A DNA stretch of 30,086 nucleotides from a virus, in IMG/VR virus record IMGVR_UViG_3300044811_000028, positions 1 through 30,086 of that record; one strand, given 5' to 3'. The translations under genes and the position numbers were made by a program. Under the pieces are notes generated by a model. That model had not been told where the DNA came from. It was given only the letters and a program-made list of their open reading frames with translations, and did not search any database. Below, piece after piece: positions 1 to 6,748 of the stretch (positions are counted from its first letter, which is position 1; each line of letters opens with the position of its first letter).

Positions 1-2
1 AA

Positions 3-143
3 GAGTGTACATGTCATTGCCATCCACAAAATCAATTATGTTCTAGTGATTGTGGAAACTCAAGGTTTTACCATCACTCATCATTGATGAGGAAGAAGAT
101 GAAAAGGAATAATTACGACCCATATGGTATAATAAAACTATGA
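3..143 (+). CDS. C-terminal part of a Cys/His-rich, probably zinc-binding protein (5' truncated)
   Basis: The frame is open from the window edge and ends at TGA 141-143. The 46 visible residues begin with a Cys/His-rich stretch (ECTCHCHPQN), followed by LCSSDCGN and aromatic and basic residues. The CSSxC-type knuckle resembles the zinc ribbons found in phage HNH and related small proteins. Its stop overlaps the start of the next gene as ATGA (140-143), which supports it over the other open frame (1-87, ending ITHH). Only the tail is present, so no function can be given. The choice of frame is an inference. Confidence 0.4.
   Translation, partial: ECTCHCHPQNQLCSSDCGNSRFYHHSSLMRKKMKRNNYDPYGIIKL
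125..133 (+). promoter_or_regulatory. Possible extended -10 promoter just before the 140-1183 gene
   Basis: TGGTATAAT matches the extended -10 consensus (TGnTATAAT), with TATAAT at 128-133. No good -35 is seen at 17 bp. Transcription from it would start at or next to the ATG at 140, giving a leaderless message. It lies inside the preceding partial frame, so it could be chance. Confidence 0.35.
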
Positions 144-1183
144 AGAAGACTAAAATGATAAGTCTGATGAAACATCAGAAAGATCGAATGGACAACTTAA
201 TGCCTCAGGTAGAACGCGTACAGTTAATTAATGTTTTGAAATCCGCCGGAGCAACACATCTAGAATGTTCAACGGTGATAGGACACCCTAACTTTGTTTC
301 TCACACCAGAGCATGGGCTGATGATATTCACAATGCAGGATTACAAACAACTTTCCGTTGTGCACATCAGAATATGGAAGGCCTTTATGGGGCAACTAAA
401 TTTGTCGGTCCTCTGCGGAAGCAGCAACAGTTTTGGATTGATGAAGCCGTTAATGCTTTTACGAGTATTAAGGATTCGATTAAAGCTGGAGACGAGGAGG
501 CGATTTATCCTGAACGAACAGAATCAATTTTCCAAGACGCAACATCATTTCTTGATATTTCAGGACTCCCTTTAAGCTATGCTCAATTCTTCATTTCTTT
601 GCATAACGCTTTAAAGATATTTCCTTTTACCGTTGGTTTATCTGCAAATAACGCATCAGAATTATTAACACGATGGATGCCAAAGGAATTATCTGATTAT
701 GCCGGAGTAGTCTCGATTGACCATTACAAGGACAGCGATCCCGTAGCATATGAAAAAGATATACGAACGATTTATGCAAACTATGGTAAACCTGTCTATG
801 TACAAGAGGGTTCTCCTGATCGATTTACTAAACCAACTAGAGCGCAAGCAGATACATATTACGCAGCAAATAAGCGAATGGTAGATGATGGGGTTCTTGT
901 TTCTTATGGTTCTTGGAGTGGCTGGAACGGTGCACCTGAATCGATTGTAGATAAAGTAAATGGAGTTTACATACTAAACGATAATGGGAAGTCACTACAA
1001 GCATGGTGGACTACTTCTGATGTCACACCGACTCCTGTACCACCTGTTGTTACGCCTCCCGCAGTTGACGATGACCCGTTTATCAAGGTAGGGGAAGAGA
1101 TACCATACAGTAGTTATTATCCATTAACTATTAATGGAACACTTTTAGGATATGTGAAACTCTATAAGAAGATCCCGCAGTAA
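140..1183 (+). CDS. Putative TIM-barrel glycoside-hydrolase-like protein with Pro-rich linker and C-terminal domain
   Basis: This 347-aa protein has alternating strand/helix segments that read like a TIM barrel. Examples are the strand VVSIDHY (about 191-197) and the strand ending KPVYVQEGS, where the Glu is a candidate catalytic residue, followed by a Trp-rich loop YGSWSGWNG. A Pro/Thr linker (TPTPVPPVVTPP, about 297-308) leads to a roughly 40-aa C-terminal module. A barrel plus linker plus small module suits a cell-wall or glycan-cleaving enzyme, and it lies next to the lysis genes but on the opposite strand. There is no clear signal peptide. The start overlaps the upstream stop (ATGA) and has no strong Shine-Dalgarno; Met17 (MDNLMPQ) is a possible alternative start. 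I cannot assign a GH family. The enzymatic role is inference. Confidence 0.5.
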   Translation: MKKTKMISLMKHQKDRMDNLMPQVERVQLINVLKSAGATHLECSTVIGHPNFVSHTRAWADDIHNAGLQTTFRCAHQNMEGLYGATKFVGPLRKQQQFWIDEAVNAFTSIKDSIKAGDEEAIYPERTESIFQDATSFLDISGLPLSYAQFFISLHNALKIFPFTVGLSANNASELLTRWMPKELSDYAGVVSIDHYKDSDPVAYEKDIRTIYANYGKPVYVQEGSPDRFTKPTRAQADTYYAANKRMVDDGVLVSYGSWSGWNGAPESIVDKVNGVYILNDNGKSLQAWWTTSDVTPTPVPPVVTPPAVDDDPFIKVGEEIPYSSYYPLTINGTLLGYVKLYKKIPQ

Positions 1184-1184
1184 T

Positions 1185-1322
1185 ATGAAGTCACTGATTT
1201 ATCAAGTAGCAGCAATATTTCTCATAATCCTCGCACTCTATATTCTCTTCGGGTTTGAGTTCACCACAACACTCCTGGTAACAGGAATCTTTACCCTTCT
1301 CTATTTGGCAATCTTTAACTAA
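1185..1322 (+). CDS. Small membrane protein, 45 aa
   Basis: The ATG at 1185 follows the TAA of the upstream gene by one base, so the two are probably cotranslated. The peptide begins MKSLIYQVAAIFLIILALYI and has two hydrophobic segments (about 5-23 and 28-43) split by GFEFTTT, so it reads as a two-span membrane protein. Its TAA overlaps the stop of the convergent holin-like gene by 4 bp. No family is recognised. Next to lysis genes, a holin or antiholin-type role is possible but not shown. Confidence 0.5.
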   Translation: MKSLIYQVAAIFLIILALYILFGFEFTTTLLVTGIFTLLYLAIFN

Positions 1323-1483
1323 CTTTTGGTATTAGGCACGATGTAAACTGCTGCTGCTGTTACCAGTAATGTTAAGGCATCCTGAATCGTCATTGTTGGA
1401 AGTATTCCAAAATGTGAGAGAATCCCCGCGATAACTGCTACCACTAAAGGTACAATCGCTTTATTGTATTGTGTTAATTGCAT
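1319..1483 (-). CDS. Holin-like small membrane protein, 54 aa
   Basis: The peptide runs MQLTQYNKAIVPLVVAVIAG, then a second hydrophobic segment LTLLVTAAAVYIVPN, ending in NTKS. An N-terminal YNKAIV motif, two spans and a C-terminal VYxVPN motif recall a family of short phage holin-like proteins, from memory. It is the last gene of the minus-strand lysis run, downstream of the amidase, as expected for a holin partner that lets the amidase reach the wall. The start at 1483 has a purine-rich GAAGGGATG sequence about 10-18 bases upstream. The 3' end overlaps the convergent plus-strand gene by 4 bp. Confidence 0.62.
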   Translation of the reverse strand: MQLTQYNKAIVPLVVAVIAGILSHFGILPTMTIQDALTLLVTAAAVYIVPNTKS

Positions 1484-1500
1484 ATAAATTCACATCCCTT

Positions 1501-1656
1501 CTATCGTCTTAGATAAGGCAGATAAGGCCAGCCATGCGTAACCAAATCGGCTAACAAAGCTACGATAAATGCCCAAAAGACTGGACTACCAAAGGTAAGT
1601 CCTGTTGCTCCTCCCATGAGCCATAAAATTAAAAACAAAATAACGTAAAAAAACAT
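1501..1656 (-). CDS. Small membrane protein of the lysis module, 51 aa
   Basis: The peptide begins MFFYVILFLILWLMGGATGL, followed by a second apolar stretch SPVFWAFIVALLADLV and a short tail WPYLPYLRR. It looks like a two-span membrane protein with a basic C-terminus. It sits between a 22-aa peptide and the holin-like gene in a run of tiny membrane genes. No family is recognised. A place in the lysis or membrane-permeabilising machinery is inferred only from position. Confidence 0.5.
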   Translation of the reverse strand: MFFYVILFLILWLMGGATGLTFGSPVFWAFIVALLADLVTHGWPYLPYLRR

Positions 1657-1662
1657 AATGAA

Positions 1663-1731
1663 TCACGCTCCTAACTTCCCCAACAGCCAGAGGATCAAGA
1701 GAATCACGATGATCGTTCCTATAATTCCCAT
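1663..1731 (-). CDS. 22-aa single-span membrane peptide
   Basis: The peptide is almost entirely one hydrophobic helix (MGIIGTIIVILLILWLLGKL) with a single Lys near the end. The ATG at 1731 lies two bases after the amidase stop (TAA 1734-1736), and an AGAAGAAGGTG purine stretch inside the amidase end can serve as ribosome site. It resembles the very short membrane peptides common next to phage lysins. It is too short for family assignment, and the evidence is composition, coupling and context. Confidence 0.42.
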   Translation of the reverse strand: MGIIGTIIVILLILWLLGKLGA

Positions 1732-1733
1732 AC

Positions 1734-2645
1734 TTACACCTTCTTCTTACTAATAAACGCGTTAATAACAATATTCCACCATTTATCAAGTATCGTTGCC
1801 AGTTCCTTCTTCTTCTGAGCCTGCTTAGCTAGGAGATCTTTGTACTTTTGCTCTGATGCTATCCCCAAATCAATCGCTGTACTATCCGATTTTGCCATTT
1901 CCTGCATTTTACCCAGAAGGTCACTATTATCTTTTTGTACTTGTGAGATGTTAACTTTGAGATTAAGGTTATCCGTTCCAAGCGTACTCACCTGCCCTTC
2001 AAGGTCATGTACTTTCTGATTTAGTTCGTCAAGTTGTTTCTGTTTATCGTCGTTGCCTTTAGACAACTGAGCTATGGTTTGATCCTTAGAATTATTTAAA
2101 TTTACAAGTGCTGTGTGCTGTTCTAAACAAGCCGCCAATGCATCGGTAGAAGGCGCTGTAGTGCCCCCAGACGCAAGCTTATTTGCTTCCCTCACTATTC
2201 GGTCAATATCCAAAGCATCAGGGCATCCTGTGGCGATAACTTCACTATGCTTAATGATATGTTGACGATCAATGGGGATATTATAAAACGTGCAGATATC
2301 AGCTACGAGTTTGGCCGTTGAGGCATAAAGAATATCAGGCCGAACACCATTAAAATCTCCACCATCCTCATGCTCAATGCCAATTGATCTCTGATTCATG
2401 GTATAGTTTCCAGCATGATAAGCCGTGTAGTATTCCTCAAGCCAGTGAATTAATCCACCATCGAGTTTTACTCCATAATGTGCTGAGACTTTCTCTGTTG
2501 GATTATCAAAACGCATCGCAGCACCCTGCCAGGTTCCTACCATTGTATGGATAACGATTCTATCTATTGGGGCGCGTGAAGAGTCGAAGTTGCCATCGGC
2601 TATTTCGAGTTCTGTATAAGGGAGGCTTGTCGCTTTCCTTTGCAT
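1734..2645 (-). CDS. Endolysin: N-acetylmuramoyl-L-alanine amidase (Amidase_2) with C-terminal coiled coil
   Basis: The first 155 residues are an Amidase_2/T7-lysozyme-type domain. VIHTM supplies zinc ligand His33, KHSEVIATGCPD supplies His133 and Cys141, and the AHYGVKLDG, YHAGN and GIEHED segments are in the usual order. This enzyme class cleaves the bond between MurNAc and the stem-peptide L-Ala. A Ser/Thr-rich linker (about 157-166) leads to a long heptad-like coiled coil (about 180-275). The end is amphipathic and basic (WWNIVINAFISKKKV), unusual for an endolysin, and may oligomerise the protein or hold it at the membrane. There is no signal peptide, so release should depend on a holin. 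The start has no clear SD. A TACAAT box six bases before the ATG could give a leaderless message. Confidence 0.88.
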   Translation of the reverse strand: MQRKATSLPYTELEIADGNFDSSRAPIDRIVIHTMVGTWQGAAMRFDNPTEKVSAHYGVKLDGGLIHWLEEYYTAYHAGNYTMNQRSIGIEHEDGGDFNGVRPDILYASTAKLVADICTFYNIPIDRQHIIKHSEVIATGCPDALDIDRIVREANKLASGGTTAPSTDALAACLEQHTALVNLNNSKDQTIAQLSKGNDDKQKQLDELNQKVHDLEGQVSTLGTDNLNLKVNISQVQKDNSDLLGKMQEMAKSDSTAIDLGIASEQKYKDLLAKQAQKKKELATILDKWWNIVINAFISKKKV

Positions 2646-2651
2646 ATCAGT

Positions 2652-2657
2652 ATTGTA
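2652..2657 (-). promoter_or_regulatory. Possible extended -10 element in front of the amidase
   Basis: The minus strand reads TGATACAAT and then six bases before the amidase ATG. This fits TGnTATAAT with one mismatch in the hexamer and would place +1 at the start codon. There is no convincing -35. The 36-bp gap to the upstream gene is A+T-rich and holds nothing else. Confidence 0.3.
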
Positions 2658-2681
2658 TCATATTCACTAAAAGAGATATTA

Positions 2682-2963
2682 TTATTTAACGAAGAATTTT
2701 AATAGTATTTCGATAGTAATTACAATACCAACACCTGTATAAACAAGTCGTGTGAGTGATTCAACTACCTTCTCCAGCGCTTGTAGTTGTGTCTTTGTAG
2801 CTATATCTCCCCGTAATTCGTTTAGTAAGTCGAATCTTTTTTCTGCTGCAATTTCTGTTTTTTGATTTTCTTCTTTTACTGCAATAAGTGCGGCATTGAG
2901 AGCCTTATCTTTTTCCTCCAATATCTTTTCAAAATATTCCTTGAGGTTTACATGCTCTTTCAT
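2682..2963 (-). CDS. Small coiled-coil protein with C-terminal membrane anchor, 93 aa
   Basis: Residues 1-70 are charged and helical (EYFEKILEEKDKALNAALIA, then a EKRFDLLNELRGDI segment). One apolar helix, VYTGVGIVITIEILLKFFV, spans about 74-92. Phages often carry such proteins with a motif like KRFD.LNE.RG and a tail anchor, next to lysis or head genes. It is probably an oligomeric inner-membrane protein. A spanin or holin-accessory role is possible, but there is no signal peptide or lipobox. Confidence 0.5.
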   Translation of the reverse strand: MKEHVNLKEYFEKILEEKDKALNAALIAVKEENQKTEIAAEKRFDLLNELRGDIATKTQLQALEKVVESLTRLVYTGVGIVITIEILLKFFVK

Positions 2964-2966
2964 ATC

Positions 2967-3254
2967 CTACATACCACCATTAAATTTATAGAAACCCAAA
3001 GCTATTGCTACGACTGTTGAGATTAGAGAAAAGGTTGCAAGGATAATCTTCTGTACATCAATGCGAGGTTGTGCAGCATCTTGAACAATCTGTGCCGCTT
3101 GGAATTTCTCAAGGTCAATCAGTCTTTTATCTGTATCAGATTTATATTGATCGAACTTAATTGTTATATTCTGAAGTAGTCCTTTAACCTCTCCTAATTG
3201 GTACATGATTAATTCTGTTGATGTTTGAGGATGAGTTGAATCGAGATCTGGCAT
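2967..3254 (-). CDS. Small coiled-coil membrane protein, 95 aa (XhlA-like layout)
   Basis: A polar N-terminus is followed by a helical segment (MYQLGEVKGLLQNITIKFDQ and onward, about 17-60) and one apolar helix IILATFSLISTVVAIALGFY (about 70-89). A coiled coil plus a C-terminal helix is the layout of XhlA-type haemolysin/holin accessory proteins, but I cannot claim homology. The start ATG lies one base after the TGA of the upstream gene (TGATATG), so translation is probably coupled. It shares this layout with the next gene, and the two could act as a pair. Confidence 0.48.
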   Translation of the reverse strand: MPDLDSTHPQTSTELIMYQLGEVKGLLQNITIKFDQYKSDTDKRLIDLEKFQAAQIVQDAAQPRIDVQKIILATFSLISTVVAIALGFYKFNGGM

Positions 3255-3255
3255 A

Positions 3256-3669
3256 TCAGTAGTATTTCTTGTTCTTAGTGAAGTCTAGTATAGCAAAACC
3301 ATAGCCCATTGTAAGGATTATTGTTGGTAATTGATCTTGAAGAATAAACTGCCATGAACGAATTACCCCATCTGCATAGTGTTGCATAAAGATATAGTTG
3401 AGTGCTGAACCTGTCGTAAGTAATAAGAAGAACTGTTGTGGCATAAAGAAAATAAAACGCCATCTTTTATAAGACGGAAGTGTTAACCCATATAAGGCAA
3501 AAAGAACTGAGAGAAGCATGAGAACGCCACCGGTATAGGCATGAGGAAAGAGTTGATAGAAAATACCCATACGGGCAACGATTAACGGATAGGGATAACA
3601 GAGAATGAGTAAAGAGGTGACAAGATCCATCATAGTGACAGACATAATGAGAATATTACTATTTTTCAT
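3256..3669 (-). CDS. Polytopic membrane protein, 137 aa, about four helices
   Basis: Hydrophobic segments lie at about 5-30, 45-63, 70-90 and 108-130, separated by short polar loops. The C-terminus is basic (FTKNKKYY). There is no recognisable catalytic motif. In a lysis module it could be a holin or a superinfection-exclusion protein, and four spans make it larger than typical holins. The stop shares TGA with the spacing to the next gene. Confidence 0.45.
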   Translation of the reverse strand: MKNSNILIMSVTMMDLVTSLLILCYPYPLIVARMGIFYQLFPHAYTGGVLMLLSVLFALYGLTLPSYKRWRFIFFMPQQFFLLLTTGSALNYIFMQHYADGVIRSWQFILQDQLPTIILTMGYGFAILDFTKNKKYY

Positions 3670-3695
3670 CTGTCTACTTACTATAGCATAAGTCT

Positions 3696-3926
3696 TTAAT
3701 TACCGTGCGGGGCATCGGGGAAACAATCTGTCTTCTGACTCATGTCCCTTGCATTATGATAGGTGATACAAGTTCCGGTGATATTACGATTGATCGTAAC
3801 CCTTGTATCGTTTGTGTTTTGGTTCTTTGCACTCTGAATAAAGGTTGCAATGCCTACCAGGATAAAGAAGAGTAAAACTCCTAAGAAGAAACAACTAATA
3901 ATGAATGTTCTATTTCGTTTAAACAT
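3696..3926 (-). CDS. Small bitopic membrane protein, 76 aa
   Basis: A basic N-terminus (MFKRNR) precedes one long apolar helix (FIISCFFLGVLLFFILVGIA, about 8-27), then a polar, Asn/Thr-rich domain of about 45 residues with two Cys (GTCITYHNARD and KTDCFPD). By the positive-inside rule the polar domain would lie outside the membrane, where the Cys pair could form a disulfide. It resembles a small spanin- or pinholin-type layout. The start follows a GGAGGTAAT ribosome site and the upstream TAA. Confidence 0.48.
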   Translation of the reverse strand: MFKRNRTFIISCFFLGVLLFFILVGIATFIQSAKNQNTNDTRVTINRNITGTCITYHNARDMSQKTDCFPDAPHGN

Positions 3927-3927
3927 A

Positions 3928-4035
3928 TTACCTCCACAGATACGCTGTTAAAAGCGTAATCCCTACAATTATAACAATCGCTAGACTGTAATCATATCCA
4001 TCTGCTTCTAATGGTTGTTTCATTTTAATCTTCAT
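3928..4035 (-). CDS. 35-aa single-span membrane protein
   Basis: The peptide has a polar start (MKIKMKQPLEADGYDYSLA) and one apolar helix (IVIIVGITLLTAYLW). Its ATG overlaps the TGA of the upstream 31-aa gene (ATGA), and the stop is followed after one base by the next ATG. The evidence is this tight coupling and the membrane-helix composition. No family is recognised. Confidence 0.42.
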   Translation of the reverse strand: MKIKMKQPLEADGYDYSLAIVIIVGITLLTAYLWR

Positions 4036-4127
4036 AGTTTATTAATCAGTCTCAAGACTCGATAGCCACTGTAGAGTATCGCTACTTCTGAAAACCAAAC
4101 GATAATAAATGTTATTGGATTATCCAT
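4032..4127 (-). CDS. 31-aa single-span membrane peptide, first gene of the lysis-side operon
   Basis: The peptide begins MDNPITFIIVWFSEVAILYS and ends with a basic tail RVLRLINKL. It is the first reading frame after the 4218-4246 promoter and starts about 12 bases after the closing arm of the structured leader. It overlaps the next gene by ATGA. There is no strong SD, so the folded leader may influence its translation. It is short, and support comes from position and coupling. Confidence 0.4.
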   Translation of the reverse strand: MDNPITFIIVWFSEVAILYSGYRVLRLINKL

Positions 4128-4138
4128 ATTGTTATTAT

Positions 4139-4210
4139 CTGATATATTTCCTACTAACCTGCGCTTTCATTCCAAGGAAACTACTGGGTAGATCCTCAGA
4201 AATATATCAG
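4139..4210 (-). ncRNA. Structured 5' leader closed by a 12-bp perfect stem
   Basis: The arms CTGATATATTTC (minus strand, 4210-4199) and GAAATATATCAG (4150-4139) are perfect reverse complements across a 48-base loop. Inside the loop a smaller hairpin CTAC-CCA-GTAG and the palindrome TTCCTTGGAA can also form. The predicted start site of the minus promoter is at about 4211, so the transcript would begin with the 5' arm. I recognise no known riboswitch family. It could control the lysis genes or protect the message end. Confidence 0.55.
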
Positions 4211-4217
4211 TATAGAT

Positions 4218-4246
4218 ATACTACCACATGATGCACCGTGTGTCAA
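4218..4246 (-). promoter_or_regulatory. Sigma70 promoter for the minus-strand lysis module
   Basis: The -35 TTGACA (4246-4241) and the -10 TAGTAT (4223-4218) are separated by exactly 17 bp. It faces away from the plus promoter at 4263. Both carry the string CATGTGGTA at the end of the spacer and into the -10, which may be a shared operator or chance. Confidence 0.75.
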
Positions 4247-4262
4247 TAGGGGATAGTACTAC

Positions 4263-4291
4263 TTGACACGTAATGATTCATGTGGTATAGT
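4263..4291 (+). promoter_or_regulatory. Sigma70 promoter for the small plus-strand gene at 4304
   Basis: The -35 TTGACA (4263-4268), a 17-bp spacer and the -10 TATAGT (4286-4291) are present, with TGG just before the -10 (extended -10). The start site would be near 4298, giving a leader of only about six bases. Only 16 bp separate its -35 from the -35 of the opposite promoter. Confidence 0.75.
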
Positions 4292-4303
4292 TCACAGTTA
4301 GAT

Positions 4304-4459
4304 ATGAAACTTTTATGGATACCAATCATTATTGCGTTATTTATCTGGATACCTGGCATCATGTTGTTTGCTAGTGGGATGATTATTGCTGCGATATCTT
4401 TTGCAGTATGGAGGGAGCAAGGAACCGACGAGGAATATCACGAGTCTTTACAATCCTAG
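4304..4459 (+). CDS. Small membrane protein, 51 aa
   Basis: The peptide begins MKLLWIPIIIALFIWIPGIM, continues with a second apolar segment (LFASGMIIAAISFAVW) and ends in an acidic tail (REQGTDEEYHESLQS). It has two spans with the charged C-terminus predicted inside. It has its own good promoter, which argues that it is a real gene. The message would be nearly leaderless and no SD is visible. Its 3' end overlaps the convergent 584-aa virion gene by 12 bp. Divergence from the lysis operon suggests a regulator or antiholin-type role, but this is inference. Confidence 0.55.
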   Translation: MKLLWIPIIIALFIWIPGIMLFASGMIIAAISFAVWREQGTDEEYHESLQS

Positions 4460-6202
4460 AATTCTTCCTAATGCTCCAAGTCCTGCTGCTTGTAAGCCTA
4501 CGCTTACAGCTTTGCCTGGAACATTCTTAGCAATTTTTCCAGGAATACTTTTATCCGTCTTGAATGATTTACCAATAATTTTTGTTCCCTGTTCCCATCC
4601 TGGAGCTACATTCTCAAGCTGCTTTGCTAAAACATCTCGAAGTCCTCGATCAATTAATGCCTGTGTGGCTGTCTTTGGAACACCATTTTGGGTAAAACCA
4701 CTATCTGCTGACTTATATGCATCAACGATATCCTGTGGGTGCATCTGTTTATCTTTAAATAAGGTCTGAGCATTATCAAGAGCTTCTTGAATTTTTTTCC
4801 CCTCCGATAGATTACCAATCTTTGCCGTATTTGCCCATTTATTAAGACCAGTAAGAATGTCTTCTCCTGCCACCGTTTTCCCTTCTTTTACAGCATTTGC
4901 TATAGCCGTATCACGCATTTGACTTCCCATATTCTTTGCCGCTTGCGGTTGCAAAATTTGTTTTAATATGCCAGGACCTTGTGTTGCTGTAGGACCAGCG
5001 GCATCTCCTGCTTTTGCAGCCATCGCATTTTTAGCTCCGAGGAAAGGTAATACGTCCAAAACAGTACTAACAGGTCGATCTTGAAAATTCTGTCCTGCTC
5101 GACCTAAAATATCTCCTCCCTGCATGGGCTGTCCTAGATCTTTATTAAGGTTCCCTGCATAGTTTTGTATCGCATCTACGCCTAATTGTGGATTCACATT
5201 GATGCCTAGTGGTTGTAATGGATTTCCATTTAATGGATTCATATTAACTGTTGTGTTTTTCGCAACAGTAGCAGGTATATTTAGAATCCCATTTAATACA
5301 TTTCCTGCATCCTTTGGTATATTACTTATAGTATTCCCAATTGCAGGTAATATGCCCCCATTATCTTGCGCTGTTTTACCTTGAATATATTTCCCCTTAT
5401 CATCACGCGAAACATTAAGTGCAGTAAGATAATCATTATCAAGTCCTACACCCGTAGCTGCTCGCATCTTTTTATCAAGAGAAATGATAGAAGTCTGGTT
5501 CTGCCCTAATGTTTTTCCTGATTGGGGTAACAAATTAGACCAGCCTTCTATTTCTGGTGCAGATATTCTAAGACCATTTCCTTTACCTGGACCCAATGCT
5601 GGAGAAAGAGAAGCCGACAATCCTCGCCTTTGTTGCTCATATGTCGTAACAGGATCGAATCTTCCAAAATAAGGAATCTTTGAACCTAATTCGCCACCTG
5701 GACCCTTCTTATCGTCAGGCAGCTTATTATATGTATCAAGTAATGCTTGTAGCGAACCTTTTATTGTTCTCGTTTGTGGATCATTAGGTAATCGATTAAC
5801 ATCTAAACCTTGACCTCTAACCGACGCATCAACTTGTGCTTTCTGTGTTGAATCCCCTATGTCACTAAGAGTCATATCCCCCTTAATTACTGCTTGTGCC
5901 ATATTTGTAATAGGGTCAACAATCTTGCCTCCACCTTTTAGAAAATTCTGGGTTGCCGTAGGATCTTTAAGGGCTTGATCTGGGGTAATTCCCCCTGCTG
6001 TTTGTCCATAAACCTGTGTATTAGTTGCATGTTGTACCTGCTGCTGGTATGCGGCCTGATTTTGTGCAATAAAGTCATCTACCTGCTTCTGTCCTCCAGC
6101 ACCATTAGATAAGGCTTTATTACGAAATTGTTGTACCCATGATGGATTACCCCAATTATCACTTAATTGTCCAGATTGCTGTGGTTGTCCTGTTGGGTTC
6201 AT
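4448..6202 (-). CDS. Large virion protein, probably internal or ejection protein, 584 aa
   Basis: The N-terminal part (1-75) is Gln/Asn/Gly-rich. The middle is Pro/Gly/Asn-rich with low-complexity stretches such as NMNPLNGNPLQPLGINVNP. The C-terminal third is Ala-rich and helical (AANLIANAV-like segments), with an apolar Gly/Leu end (LQAAGLGALGRILGL). No enzymatic motif is seen. Composition and position at the end of the structural operon, after the Q/N-rich protein and the M23 protein, fit the internal/ejection proteins of short-tailed phages that cross the host envelope during DNA entry. The ATG overlaps the HNH stop (ATGA). The assignment rests on context. Confidence 0.55.
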   Translation of the reverse strand: MNPTGQPQQSGQLSDNWGNPSWVQQFRNKALSNGAGGQKQVDDFIAQNQAAYQQQVQHATNTQVYGQTAGGITPDQALKDPTATQNFLKGGGKIVDPITNMAQAVIKGDMTLSDIGDSTQKAQVDASVRGQGLDVNRLPNDPQTRTIKGSLQALLDTYNKLPDDKKGPGGELGSKIPYFGRFDPVTTYEQQRRGLSASLSPALGPGKGNGLRISAPEIEGWSNLLPQSGKTLGQNQTSIISLDKKMRAATGVGLDNDYLTALNVSRDDKGKYIQGKTAQDNGGILPAIGNTISNIPKDAGNVLNGILNIPATVAKNTTVNMNPLNGNPLQPLGINVNPQLGVDAIQNYAGNLNKDLGQPMQGGDILGRAGQNFQDRPVSTVLDVLPFLGAKNAMAAKAGDAAGPTATQGPGILKQILQPQAAKNMGSQMRDTAIANAVKEGKTVAGEDILTGLNKWANTAKIGNLSEGKKIQEALDNAQTLFKDKQMHPQDIVDAYKSADSGFTQNGVPKTATQALIDRGLRDVLAKQLENVAPGWEQGTKIIGKSFKTDKSIPGKIAKNVPGKAVSVGLQAAGLGALGRILGL

Positions 6203-6747
6203 ATTGTTAATTGCCTCCTATTTAGTTCCTGATGTAGGATTGCATGTTCTCTCTTTGATAAAACCATGAGGTTCTCGATTCGATTATCTTGTTTATTTTG
6301 ATTAATATGGTGAACTTCTTCTGCTTGTGTTAAATATCTCCCAAGATCTTTTTCTACTATATAGCGATGCTCTCGAATACGTCCTCCTGATACTGCTGTT
6401 TGCCAATCAACTGGAGCCTTAATCCAAATATAACCATAATGATCTATTGTTTTACCATTCTTATATCGAGGATTATTCTTCCCAGAGATTCTTACATCAC
6501 CTTTTTTAAAAGAGGTTTTATTCCTTGCAGTTAATCCCTTTGTCCCCTTATTCCATGGTTTCTCTTTTTCAAATCTTTTTACCTGTGCTTCTCCCATTCG
6601 CAATCTAGATAATGCAGAATGCTTTTTACCTGAAAAGTTTTTGGTGCCTTTTGCAGCACAAGAATGAGAACAATACCTTGCAGTATCTATACGATGAGCA
6701 TGAATATTGAATTCAATATTGCATATAAAACAATTCTTTATTATCAT
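6199..6747 (-). CDS. HNH endonuclease with N-terminal zinc ribbon and NUMOD-like repeats
   Basis: This 182-aa protein has an N-terminal zinc ribbon (Cys6, Cys9, Cys26, Cys30), basic KPWNKGTKG and FKKGD segments like NUMOD DNA-binding modules, then an NNPRYKNG motif. The C-terminal HNH fold has REHRYIVEK, VHHINQNKQDNR (His146-His147) and ENLMVLSKREHAILH (Asn159, His168, His172). Such proteins are usually free-standing homing endonucleases that cut DNA at a fixed site and spread by repair. It lies between the M23 gene and the 584-aa virion gene and overlaps the latter by ATGA. A paralogue lies at 14005-14529. Confidence 0.88.
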   Translation of the reverse strand: MIIKNCFICNIEFNIHAHRIDTARYCSHSCAAKGTKNFSGKKHSALSRLRMGEAQVKRFEKEKPWNKGTKGLTARNKTSFKKGDVRISGKNNPRYKNGKTIDHYGYIWIKAPVDWQTAVSGGRIREHRYIVEKDLGRYLTQAEEVHHINQNKQDNRIENLMVLSKREHAILHQELNRRQLTI

Positions 6748-6748
6748 A

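Noticed and set aside
1-87. Plus-strand frame ending ITHH, like the end of a Hint/intein domain
   Set aside because: The frame 3-143 has a zinc-ribbon-like Cys pattern and a coupled ATGA junction, so it is preferred. The intein idea rests on a few residues.
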